Positions 50,101 to 61,750 of a stretch of 64,000 bases of DNA are shown here, in pieces. Under the pieces are notes generated by a model. The model made no database searches. It saw only the letters and a list, made by a program, of their open reading frames with translations, and was not told the origin of the DNA. The DNA comes from Himantopus leucocephalus. Its lineage: Eukaryota > Chordata > Aves > Charadriiformes > Recurvirostridae. The stretch lies in assembly GCA_003993805.1 (NCBI GenBank), contig RSEF01000003.1:110120749-110184748 (forward strand), read 5' to 3'. The stretch's first letter is position 1, and each line of letters starts with the position of its first letter. A program made the position numbers and the translations under genes.

Positions 50101-53100
50101 AACAGCCTGTGATCATTAAAGAGATCTCAGTTATCTTCTTTAGACTTTAGAGTCTGATCTATAACAATTTGCAAAATAGTTTCCCTCTTGCGCAGTGATG
50201 GTGACCAGGAGTGGATACTCAGAGAAGCTGCAGGTGTACACTCCCAGCACTCCCAATCAGAGCATCCCATGACGTCCTTAAACAGTTTGCCTTTGGCCCA
50301 TCGTTTCTAATAGCTGTCTCTGGACACCCAGAAATTTATTTAACTATCTTTTCAGCTAATCTATGCGTTTGACATCCAAAATTTACTGTGAAGATGACCA
50401 GTGCAATTTTGTCCTGTGGAAATAAAAAAAAAAAACAAAACAAAAGTGTGTTTTTGTTTGTTGAATCTGCTATATTATAGTTTCATGGAGCGCTCCCATT
50501 TGGTTGTTTTGAGGGTGTAATTATCTCCTATTCACTTCTCTACATCATTCTGATTTTCAGTCTCCATTCTCCCTTCCCTGCTTTAGTCTTCTTTTTCAGT
50601 GTTCCTGTTAACCCAAACATCTATCAGCCAGGGGAAAAGCCATTAATATTATTTTTTTTAAATAGAGCAAGAGCTTTCATTTCCATTTCTGTGGTCCTCC
50701 ATATCCTCCAAGGTAGCTCTGGAGTAAAACCAGAAAACTTTAGACTTACCTTTCCTGCAGAGTGAACGTAACAATTTTAGTGCTTCTTTTAGTTTAAAAG
50801 ATCTTTTCAAACTGACCTAGTTGAATGTGTCTTTGAATCTCAGTAGATATTGATGCAATTCAGTGAGGTTAAAGCTACTTTGTGTTAATAATATAACTAT
50901 ATTTTATTTCTTGTCTTTTCTCACTTAAAATCACACTAATCTGAAAGGAGCAATTACATATCGATTTTCTGAGCTAATTGCCCATAAAAACACTCTTATA
51001 ATGAAATGAGTTTGAAACAAGGCTATTTTGTTCATTATTCAGCTTTTCTCTAACACCAATATTCTAATATACTGACTAGTATTGTGATTTTTAACACTGA
51101 GAAGCCAGAAAAACCATTGATGCTTGAGCACTCACTTTTGTGGTCATTTCTATTAATTAAGATAACGAAAACTTTTTGCCATGACTTCATTAAGAAGCAT
51201 TCCAAGTCTAGAGCATAAGCTCAGTTAGCAAAATGACAGAGAAAGGTAGACCACATGATCATACTGAGAAGATATACAAAAAATCTTAGTTTAGTGCATG
51301 CATATTTACTAATGAGAAAAACTACATTCCACTGAAATAACTAAATATGCTGATTCCAGCAGCAGAATGCATCTCATCTACCCATGATGGCATCCTTCCA
51401 AGGCTGTTCAGTGACCAATTATTTTCCCCTCAAAAATACCACACATGTTTCATAGCAAATAAATTTCTGCACTCAGGCAAGGCCAAGATAACAGTAAATA
51501 TCACACTTCCAGCATAATTCTGGTGCCGCAGAATTGCTATTATCAGTGCACAGAAATAATGCCAAAGGAAAACAATGATACTAACGCAGAACATAGCAGG
51601 AAGGCATGTGGCATCTTAACATGTGGCCTCAATTCTCTCTTGATTTAAATCTGTACTCAAAGCTCATAAAAGAGAAAGAAAAGAATAAAAACAGAAACAC
51701 AAAAAAAAAACCCCAGACTAAGAAGTAAAAAATACATATAAGGTGATTTTCTTCCTCATTTTCCACTACATCTTTTCTGTCTTATGCAGAACTGAACATA
51801 TTTACAAATGATAACAAAAAAAACAATAAAATGCACCCAGAATAATCAATTAACAGTCAATTTGCAGTCAGTGAGTCTAAACAGCAGTAACAGAGGAAGG
51901 TGTCTGCTGTGTCAGAGATGGTAGAACTCTTGGGACACATCATAAATTTGTAACACTTGTGCCTAGATTCAAAAGTAATATACAGACTCCCAGAAAAATC
52001 TCAGCGTGTGAAAAGATTCATAGTTTCCTTCAACACCTAAATGAAAGCACACCTAGCAGAAACACCGCAAAATGAACATTGAGTCGAACTATGGTAATAA
52101 ATGGGACAGGGCAATCCTTTCTGAAGTTTCTGGAGGATAACTTTACGGTACTTGTGAGGCTCTGCAAGTGCTGGTGCCAGTGAAAAGACCATCTGAAATC
52201 ACCCACATGTCATATAATAAAGCTAACATTTTCAATGTTGTAGTCTGTGTATATGAAAAAGATGCAGATGAGAGGAATTTAAACTTTTCACTTACTGTGT
52301 AGCTTGCTTATGTGTGCCAGAGAAGAAACTCAATGTATGGCAAGGCATGAGACAAAGAGGGTTCGCACGTCTGGTGACATCCTGGTCACTGTGCATGTCA
52401 GTGTACGCTGAATGAGGCCAGTGCATGAAATCTGCAAATGCTCGGAGATTCACAGCTTCCAGAGCACTCTGTGAAGCACAGGGACTGATCCTAAGGATGC
52501 TTATGATTATTGAAGGACTCCACAGAAAGTCACCAGTATGCAAAGGGTTTTTTTAAAAAAAAGATATAACTTTATAGAACCAAAAAGAAAACTTAATTTG
52601 TGTGATAAGTGCATTTTCCAAGAGAAATGTCACGCTTATCCTTTTCCAATGAGCAAGACGGGGTATTTGGGCATTGTTAACAGTTGTGAAAGAGCACTGT
52701 TTTGGAGCCAGAGGCTAGGAAACACAGACATATTATTTGTGTTGTGATTTTAGCCAGTGTGAGTTTTGTTAAGAAAGCCAACATAAGAGAACATTAATAA
52801 TCACTCACACCCTCAAAACCATAGGGATTGACATTTGTGAGTTAAAGGCGAAAGTACATGGCTTCTTTTCCAGATATTTGGAGATCATATGCTTAGTGCG
52901 AGGGCCATAAATCAGCTGAAAAATATATTGGCAAAACGGAGGAACCCAGATGAAATTATCACAGTCCAAGGCATCCTGTTTGGTGAGGAAGAACACATAT
53001 GATTTATGGACATGCATAACTTTTGTCACGTTACAGCTCGGCTGTTATCCTCTCAGCTGAATGGAGAGGCTGAGGGAAACGTGCAATCTGCAAAGCACAT

Positions 53101-56100
53101 TCTGAAACAAGCCAACTTAAATTGTTCTGCTATAGAGCAACTCCCATACCTAACCCAGACATTCAGCCCAGCTCTACTGATGTGAGAATCACTGCGGAGA
53201 TGTCAAATGATGAGATGACAAGAGTTAAACAGAGGCAATCTGGCTGATAAAAGGTACCTTGACTGCCCTTTTTACCGAAAGGAAAGCTTTACTTAAAATT
53301 TGAAACAATAGCCAAGAGAGTTTGTAGGTACTTCTGTCATATGAAAATAGTTCATTTGCTGCCATGGTCATTAGCATTAAAAAGCTGCAGTTGAGTGTTC
53401 AGACAAGAGGAAATGTGAATTACATGTATCCCTTGTAGCAGGAGATGACATAGAAGGATTCATTTTTCCAATCACACTGTCGCCTAGAGCCAAGGGTTCC
53501 TCTGGGGTTGTACTGTTCAATCTATTGTTTATGTTCATCTTTTATTGGCTTTAATCATAGGTTTGTGATTACAGCTAATAAGATAATTAAGTTCCTAAGT
53601 ACACAAGACTTAAGAGACAAAACCAGGAGCCAGGTGGGATTCATCTGACCTTATCTCAGCTGTAAGGCATCTAGACTCAGTCCTGGATAGCATTTCTCTG
53701 TAGTCAATGGAAACAAAAGCACTTCTAAAGAGAAAGTCAACTCAGTTATCTTAGGAAATTTTTTTATGATAGGATTGATCCTCTTCTAGTAACATCTCTG
53801 TCTCTACACTGACTCTAAAGTAAGCCTGGATAATTAGCTTAGGCAAAATGACTATGTTTTAGACAGCTAAAGGTCATCATCTACCGTCACCTATGGAGGT
53901 GAGTAATTTTACAGATTTCCATGAATGCTTATGTGTTGATGGCAAATCATTTTCTTTACTGCTGTGACTAAATCAAAAAAATGATCAGACAAGCCTGAAA
54001 AGTTTAGGCACTTATATGTAAATGAAATAATAATAGTTGTAACTGTACTACTAACATTTACCTGTTACTACTTCTCTACTTAAAACTATGGAAAATGACA
54101 TACAAGAAATCCCAGGGTTTATTACCATGTCATCTGTCTGCATTCAGAATTCATAAGAATTTTGTTGAAGTGTGAATTAAACTGATTTCTTATAGACACA
54201 TAGTAGGTACAGAGTGGTAAAAGTTGTGCTAGTGGAAAAGGAATGAAAAATACCTGGTGGTCTGTAGAGAACATCTGCTAAGAAAGTGAAAGCGTCTGTT
54301 ATGGAGCTGCTTTTGGAGAGCTCTGGTGTTTCGTTCTAGAAATCTGTCTTCAGATTTCTGTCCAACTTGTCCATCGTTCAAACCAACTACTCCTATTCTA
54401 TTGGGTACTACTGAAACTTGGTTTCAATACACTCTTTCACCGGAATTTCTTTCTCTGCCCACTGGAAACTAATGCTTCTCAATTTCTTCCCTTACTAGAG
54501 TATATTTTACTACAAACTGGAGATTTCGTGTTGGTGCCTAAGGAACTAGTGTGGCCTGAAATGGAGGCAGCCCTAAAATGGATTGATTCAAAGAAAGCTT
54601 AGAAAGAAGTGGTAATGAACTGTTACTAGTTTGAATTTCTCTCCAATGATGTTGTAAGTCCAGTACCACCATAAGTGGACTTTACGACACGTATTCGAGG
54701 TATTTAGTGTAAGTAGGGTGATCACCAAACAGAAGGTGCTTGGCCCTCACACCAACAAAATTAGATACCTAAATTCCTTTTTCAGGTGTTTCCTCTGAAA
54801 GAGATTTTTAAATATCGAAGAAAAATATCCTGTCCTTCCAATTTAATACTATGCAGCACCTAAATTAGACAATCTGCATATGTGCTTCAGTATGTGGATA
54901 TATACCTAACCAGTCAAAGCTGTGCAGACAATCTGTACCAGAGGCAAGAAATGAAATTGGATTTCCTGACTCTCCATTTCATTTCTTAACCAGAACTCTT
55001 TTTCCTGGTCAATAAACTGTCTTAATGCCATTATTTCAATACTAATAATTTAAGGCTGTATCAGGAAGTCAGACTTTTCTAATAAATACACAATATTAAC
55101 GTGATACTGCCTCACCTTTTAGACTAAAAACATAGTGTTCCTAAACCTAAAGAGTCTGTCAGGAGCCAATAAGCTGTCTCAAAAACCTGTAAAACAATCC
55201 TTGGGTACTCTGGAAGCCCTGTAGTTCTGTTAAATTCATCCTGTATGCAGTGATAAAAATTCAGTTTTTCTGAAATATAACATACATCTTCTCTCTCTGA
55301 CATACAAGGAAATAATTATTTTGTTACATAGCAACATAGAGTACTGAATCAGAGGATTTTTTTTTCCCTATTTCACTTCTAGAAAGTGCTAGTGTTTTTT
55401 TTTTTACTGAAATGTTATACTGTTGTATCCTAAAACGTATGGAGCTTTGAACCCAGCTTTCCTGTGTCCTGCACCTGGAAGATGATTTGAAAAGGTAATC
55501 TGCCACCAGGCCAAGAATTCTGCTCATTACAGCAAGCTGTACAACTGCCACAGCTAACCAAGTGGAATTAGATTAATTAACCCGGAATTTCTGATAGAAA
55601 ATCAAGGTAAAATTAGAGAGTATATGGGTAAAGTTACCAGACTTGTCTACCTTTAATAATCATGGCTTAATTACATGAGTGAAGTGGAAATGTGGCTTTC
55701 TTCCTCTATCTTTCATTATTTTGTTGGATTACTTAGTGCATATTCAGAACAAAACATGAGCCTCCACTACAGTAAAATTAATACATCGCTTCTGAGACAT
55801 GGCCATTATCACAACATAGCATAACACAACCTAAAGCATGTAATCACCCAGTAGCCTTTGCCTCAGGCCAATACTTTCTATTTAAACACTAGTTTATATT
55901 TTTAGAAACTGACTGAAATTTGATTACAGTTTTAAAGATCCTGTCGTATCCTTAGGTAAGCTGTCCCAACATTTAATTATCCTCATCTAATGCTTAATTA
56001 TCCTTATTGTTTAAAAACAACCACACATTGTATTTGAGTCACTGGATCTTGTTATGCCTTTTTTGTTGCTGTTGTTAAACTGAGAAGTCTTCTCTTACTA

Positions 56101-57084
56101 AATGCTGAGCCAAGTCTTTCCTCATCAGATATGGGTGCTGGCCTTGTAACAATCCATTTTTTAAGACTTAGACCTGGCATAAGTGGTGTCGCTGTTTGGG
56201 CCCTCATGTTCAAAATTATGAAGTATAAAGGGTATGTGTCCCACATTTAGCCCTAGAAGAGACATCCACTGTCTCTCAGTATGGTAAATAGCAAGAATAA
56301 CAATGTACTTGGCACTTTTGAACAACAAAACTTACGTTAGGATTGTACATTTTAACCATTTGTCTTTTAAAAAATTTTAATGTGATCCTGCAATTTGATC
56401 TGTATGACAGAGTTCTTGGAACCATTAAATTCTCTGCGCTTTTCACAGGTGAAAACCTCTTCCTACTGGCAGTTTTCTCCAGAACAAGACTTACAGGAAG
56501 ATGGAGACGAAATGCATGATGATAATGATGTCCAACAGGTTTCCTACAGGAGAAAAAGAACAAAACAGTGCCAGAAATGGCCAAGGTAACTTCCTAAAGG
56601 AGTTCTCAAAGAAATTTGTGCAAATGTTAGTTCTCCCAGGAAAGCTCACTTAAGAATTGATTATATCTTCATGCAAAAATGGTAATAAGAAGCAACAAAG
56701 CTTGAGCTCTGTAGGAATGTATTTCTCCAGAGAAAGCCAGAGCCAAGGAAAGAAGTAAGTGAAGAAATGGCTGATTCAACTAAAATATAAGATCTTTCTC
56801 ACTTGCGAAATACACATCCAGCTAACAATTTCCCAAACACTTTGAAGATTAAGTGGTTTCAAACCATTCCAGATTACCTGTGACACATCAGAATCTCCAC
56901 TGAGTTTTTGATCCAATAGACCAAAATTCAGAAGTGGTTAACTCTCATAATTTAAACATTTTTCTTCTTAGAACATTAGAATGGAAAGCACAGAGCAGGT
57001 TGGTTAATTAAAGCTAACAAAAATCTTGTAAAAATAATTCACAATTAAAAAGAGGATGGGAATTACTTTAGGAACATCAACCTA
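47121..57084. other. Unique noncoding sequence with enhancer-like blocks
   Basis: No gene recognised. A-rich or T-rich patches lie at about 50427-50447, 51700-51713 and 55390-55405. A degraded MIR-like patch may lie near 48085-48158. Blocks near 50935-51050 and 53520-53620 look like conserved noncoding elements and are discussed in the findings. Two weak exon candidates (49890-49981 and 56449-56585) are also given there. Confidence 0.5.
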
Positions 57085-57322
57085 CGTTGAATAGCAGGAA
57101 AAGGTAAATATAGGCAGAACATCAGGGGAAAAAATTCCTGGCAGAGTGTTCCACAGGAATGTGGGGAAGTGTCAGAAACCCCATTGCTCATGATATTTAA
57201 ATCCAGACTGGACAGAGCACTAGAAACTGTGGTGTTGGGAATGATTTTATATTAACTGGGGCATTGATTGGATGACTTAATAGATGTTTTCCGTATCTGA
57301 TTTCTATTAGCCTATGATTCCC
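57085..57322 (+). mobile_element. Old CR1 LINE 3' end
   Basis: The order follows the 3' region of CR1: AACATCAGGGGAAAAAATTC, a GAGTGTTCCACAGGAATGTG phrase, GAAACCCCATTGCTCATGA, CCAGACTGGACAGAGCACTA, then 'gattggatgactta' and the degraded end CCTATGATTCCC. It encodes the last residues of the ORF2 region and the 3' UTR. Divergence is higher than in the copy at 33744, and the word choice fits older CR1 lineages seen across birds, turtles and crocodilians. Confidence 0.85.
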
Positions 57323-60300
57323 AGCTGCTTTTGCTTCCAAAGCCTCTTCCAGTCTTTGGATTTCTTTCTTTAATATTGACTAATAATAGCACTTTAACTG
57401 GTGGCCTATTAACACAACTTTAGTTTCTCTTAAGAAAAGAATATATTGGCAGGTGATTAAAGTTTTACGCTTCTCATTCCTCTTAAAAAGGGTAAAGTAA
57501 AAATGTCTGTGAGTGTAGCTGAGATGCTCTCGAAAGTTCCACCTGAGCTAACGCTACTCGAGTTTAACACATCCTTCTGCTTTGCAAGTAATGAAAGCAA
57601 AGAATTGAGAAGACTGACAAATAGATACAAAGCACTTTTTTGCTAGACTATCTAATTACTGTAAATAGGTTCTGATCAAAGTTTGCTGCCACACAACAGC
57701 TACTTGGCCTTCTTTCTGTGCAAGAGTTTCCTTATGTTTTGTAACTGACCTTCGCTTGAACTCATTGGCAGTGTTTCTTGCTGTGTTTGGTTCAGCTCCT
57801 TTCTGTTCATAGATTGCTGCTGTTGACTACTCAAAATCCAGCTCAGGGAACACAATTATGACAGAGTTTATCTATTGAGACTTTACAAGTCAGCTGCTTT
57901 GTGTTTGTGTCCTCTCAGTGAGGAAGAATTACCCCTTCGCAATCACTAAAGTACATGAAACAGAGAGAGACCAGGTTCATCCTGACTTGCTTTGGGTGCT
58001 CAAATGAGTACTGAAGTAGAGTGCAGCCCATCATATTTGCATTTAACCTCTAAATGCCCACCAAGTTTCATGGACATGCTGGAGGACTTTGAGCTACAAT
58101 CTCTGGAGGCTTTGAGAGAGCAAAAGGAAAATTATCATTGTGTGCCAGCCAGCTCTATTTTTACAGTCTGTCCTAGGCAACTGAACTTCATCACTGCTAG
58201 GTGGACCCACTGCTGGCCGGTGAATTTTTGGTCAGTAACATTATTTAATATTGTATATATACTGTGGAGAGGGTGCTCTTGCTGGAGCTCAGGTTCTCTG
58301 GTTTATGTTCTGGTGGGAAAATTTTCTTTCAAATATTAATATCTAAAAACGATTTTGATTAAGTTTAGTAATTCAGTCAGGGAACAAGAGATGTTTGAGT
58401 GGGTTCTTATTTTACTGAAAACAATGCATATTTAACTTGCATATCAGCAAGTTGAATCCCCCTGTCACCTGACTCTGTCAGCTTCCCTGATGGGCGAATG
58501 ATTTCCATCTAGGATTAAATACTTCCAGAGCTGCTAGTTTCAGCATCTTCTTTAGCTTTCTGTAATGGGAAAGAGTTACAGATTCAAAGATCAGCTTGCA
58601 GAACCTAAAGCTAGTGAAATCGCCCAACTTTAACTATGTACTCTAGTCTAGGCACCAAGATTCATTCTGCAATGACTGTTGAAAAATCAGTTTCCAAGAG
58701 GCACGTAACCTCACACACCTTGGAAGTTTGTAATAGAAGACAAAAAAGGATTAAAAAAATAATCCCTCGTATCAAGCATAAATATGAGTCCACACAACGA
58801 ATTCCCAATGAAATTTCTAGGAAGTTTTGCAGCACCCAAACAAAATAGGATAAATTACCTTCTCAAAGTGTGTCTCTTTCCCACTGATTTCTGAGGCAGC
58901 CTAGATTCTTAGTTTACACAAAATACTTAACTCTCACATGGTTAAAGTAATTATTTTCATGCTAGTATTCTATTTTAAAATAAATTTCACTAAAAAAATG
59001 AAAGAAACAAACAAACAAATAAAGCAAGAAAAAAAGCAGAAAACAACTATAAAGAAGATATGAGATGGTAATGCTACTCTCCATTCACTTCTTTGTGCAT
59101 AGTATGTTTTATGATGTAGTACCAGAACTAAATAGAAATAACTGACCACATTTAATTTGACTGTACATTGGAAAGAGATAAGTTTGCACACATTTAAATT
59201 GTGATCAAGACTCAGATTTTTCTCAAAACTTATTTCTGTATGGAAACCTTTGACATACGAATGTATAGGTCCAGATGAATGACTAAACTACAGTGCAGAT
59301 TGCACTTGAAGATGAAGATTCAATACAAAATATGTAATGGACATTTACACTAAAGAAATGGAAAGAAAAAACAGTATGGCAATATTGTACAGGGAGGGAA
59401 ACAATTTAAAAACATTAATAGGAAAATTTGAAATTTTAAAAAACCCACCACATTTAAAAATCTTTTTTTATTGTGTATCAGCTAAACCATATAAAAATAT
59501 ATTGTTGCGGGTGGTTGGAGTATCATCTTTATGGTATTTTAAACCTTTGGTTTGATTTATCAAATAATCTTGGACTGAGTCAGTAAAAAAAACCTGCAGT
59601 GTTCAATAAGCCTCAAAATACCTCACTTCCTAACTGTGGTTTAGTTGTTGAATATTAAACCATTACATAAACCCTCTGACTGCAGGGAATTAGGAGTAAA
59701 CTCCAACTGTTGTGAGTTTTTCTCAGAACCACCTGCTACAAGGTTTAGCAATCCAGGAAACCAAATCAGAACCTGGGGCCAATGTCATGCCCTCCACTCT
59801 TCCCTGCCAGAGTATGAAACCTGCATGCTGCAATCAGGGCACAACCTTTGTGATTTAGTAGTTCTAATACACTTATTTGTGTCAGGTTTTGAAAAGAGGA
59901 AATCAGCTTTAAAGTAGCTGATTATAGGTCGCATGTAACAGGCAATAGGCTCTGCATAAATTACTGGCTGCTTCAGTGAGAAGGTGATATGTGCACTGAT
60001 CACAAAGCGCATCTGAGAGAAGACAATTATTACACTGCTGTCAAGTTCTCTTCTAACAGCTTGGGAACATGTAGAAATGGCTGAAAGCACAGATTTAAAA
60101 AGTGGAATAATATTTCTAGATTTACAGCATTGCCATCCCACAGCGTAAGCTCTATTTCTCATTTCTTTGCAGTTCAGATGCAGTATAAAAAAAAGTAAGA
60201 AAGACACCTCCTATTTAAATCAGACAATAGGCAAATAGTTACTAGACAGGAGGAAGACCTGAAATGCACATATTTCCTAAGCAGAAACAAAAAGGATGCA

Positions 60301-61249
60301 TTCTTATTATGTCTCAATAATAAGGGATGCTGTATCACAAAGTGTCACATCAATTTTTTATTTTTTTTTGTCTAGAATCAAGGGTAGCACCACCAATGAA
60401 TGCCATGAACTTCAGAAAAAAAAAAATCATGCAGGTTTATGGACAGTGTTGTTAGATCTGAACTAGCAAAAGGAGCAGCAGTAGAACCCATCCTCTGGCC
60501 TGAAAGCCAACTGTGATAGTCTGACTGCTTCTATATTTCTAAACTTCCATACCCTCCAGAACTGGGCAGCTGACCACAGCTACTTAATGGGAAGGGTTTG
60601 CTCTCACTCTGAAGCTGTGCCTGGGAATGATCCAGGAGAGTGTTAATTGGTGCAGGCCCTGTGTGTGCAAGGGACCAGTCCTGCTATTAAACTGGACCAA
60701 GTCTCAGTGCCTTGAAGGTGTTTGATTTAGTGGTGAAAGTGAGTGCCAGCTTGGGCAGCCAACCTGTGCTGAAATCACAACCCTGCGACTCCTGTGCCAG
60801 GCAGTTAAAGCTAACATGAGCAACGCTCCCATTTCTGCAGTCACTGCTTCTCGTCCTGTGTGGACGCGCTGCCGTAAGAGGAGCATCATTTGTTGCTCCA
60901 TTCCCTAGCCTTTGGCTCAGTCTGTGTACAAGTTGGGTGGGATCCTCTCACTTAGACATCTGTGTGTCAACATTTCCATCTGACACCATTTATACTCGGT
61001 AGGGACAAACAGACAGTTTGGCATCTATTCTAGCCTGTCTGAGAAGTCTGCGTTAGGATAAGATCAGTCACACCCAGGAAGCACCTATTTCTCCCCAAAG
61101 GGAGTCTCCAGTGATAAAATCAGATGCAGAAGTTTGTATTTTAAACACATCTGTTTGAGCAGATCAGTTTCCCCTTTCCTGCTTCCTTTTTAATTTGCAC
61201 CCTTTTACCTCCATCACTCTCCAATCTCATTGCTGCAACTGAGAGAGCA
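57323..61249. other. Unique noncoding sequence, no gene seen
   Basis: No gene recognised. An A-rich AAAC/AAAT patch lies at about 58995-59043 and a T-rich patch at about 60354-60370. The 140-codon - strand frame at 59785-60207 shows no domain and is treated as chance. Confidence 0.5.
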
Positions 61250-61750
61250 CACAGGATTGCGACCAGTGTATAAAAAAGCTGAGAGACATAGTTAACAGCT
61301 AAAAAGTTGTGTTTATATACCCAACCTTGTCATAGCTGTCTGTGCCTGTTAGACTTGCAACATTGCCAACGTGAACTATAGCTTTATGGGGGAATGTACA
61401 TCCTTTCCATCCTTTTACACTGGTTCATCCAAACTTTATCTATAACTCTGTTACATAGATTTGAAAGTGGAAAAACAAACGTCTGCCATCTGCTCCATGT
61501 TATTTATGATGATTTCTCCAATTAGGTCCAATTAACTTGCTGTCAATGATTAAATGTAATGGGTAATAATAACTTGACTTCATCATTACCACCAGTATTA
61601 TTAGCTCATTGATTGCAATAATTTCAAAAATTACCCATCAGAATAAAATATGTTTAGCACCTGGTTTGTCTGTTTAGGAACATCTGCTATAAATGTGTGA
61701 TATATGTGGAATTTAATGTCTCTTGATGTGAAAGGGAAGCATATAATCCG
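61250..61750. promoter_or_regulatory. Candidate conserved noncoding element (inferred)
   Basis: Unique sequence with an unusual concentration of homeodomain-type cores: CCAATTAG and CCAATTAAC near 61518-61536, TCAATGATTAAATG near 61543, and several ATTA/TAAT words and ATTGATTGCAATAA up to 61626. No coding frame or repeat is seen. Together with the long gene-free surroundings it resembles the conserved enhancers that flank developmental transcription-factor genes. Conservation is not demonstrated. Confidence 0.3.

Noticed and set aside
53655..53880. Possible old LTR or DNA repeat around a 'gtagtcaatggaaac' phrase
   Set aside because: Recalls dispersed avian repeats, but I could not match ends or a second copy here.
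57992..58339. 115-codon open frame on the + strand
   Set aside because: Cys/Trp-rich chance product with no recognisable family and no supporting splice sites.
59785..60207. 140-codon open frame on the - strand
   Set aside because: No domain, no splice or promoter context, and composition as expected from AT-rich noncoding DNA.
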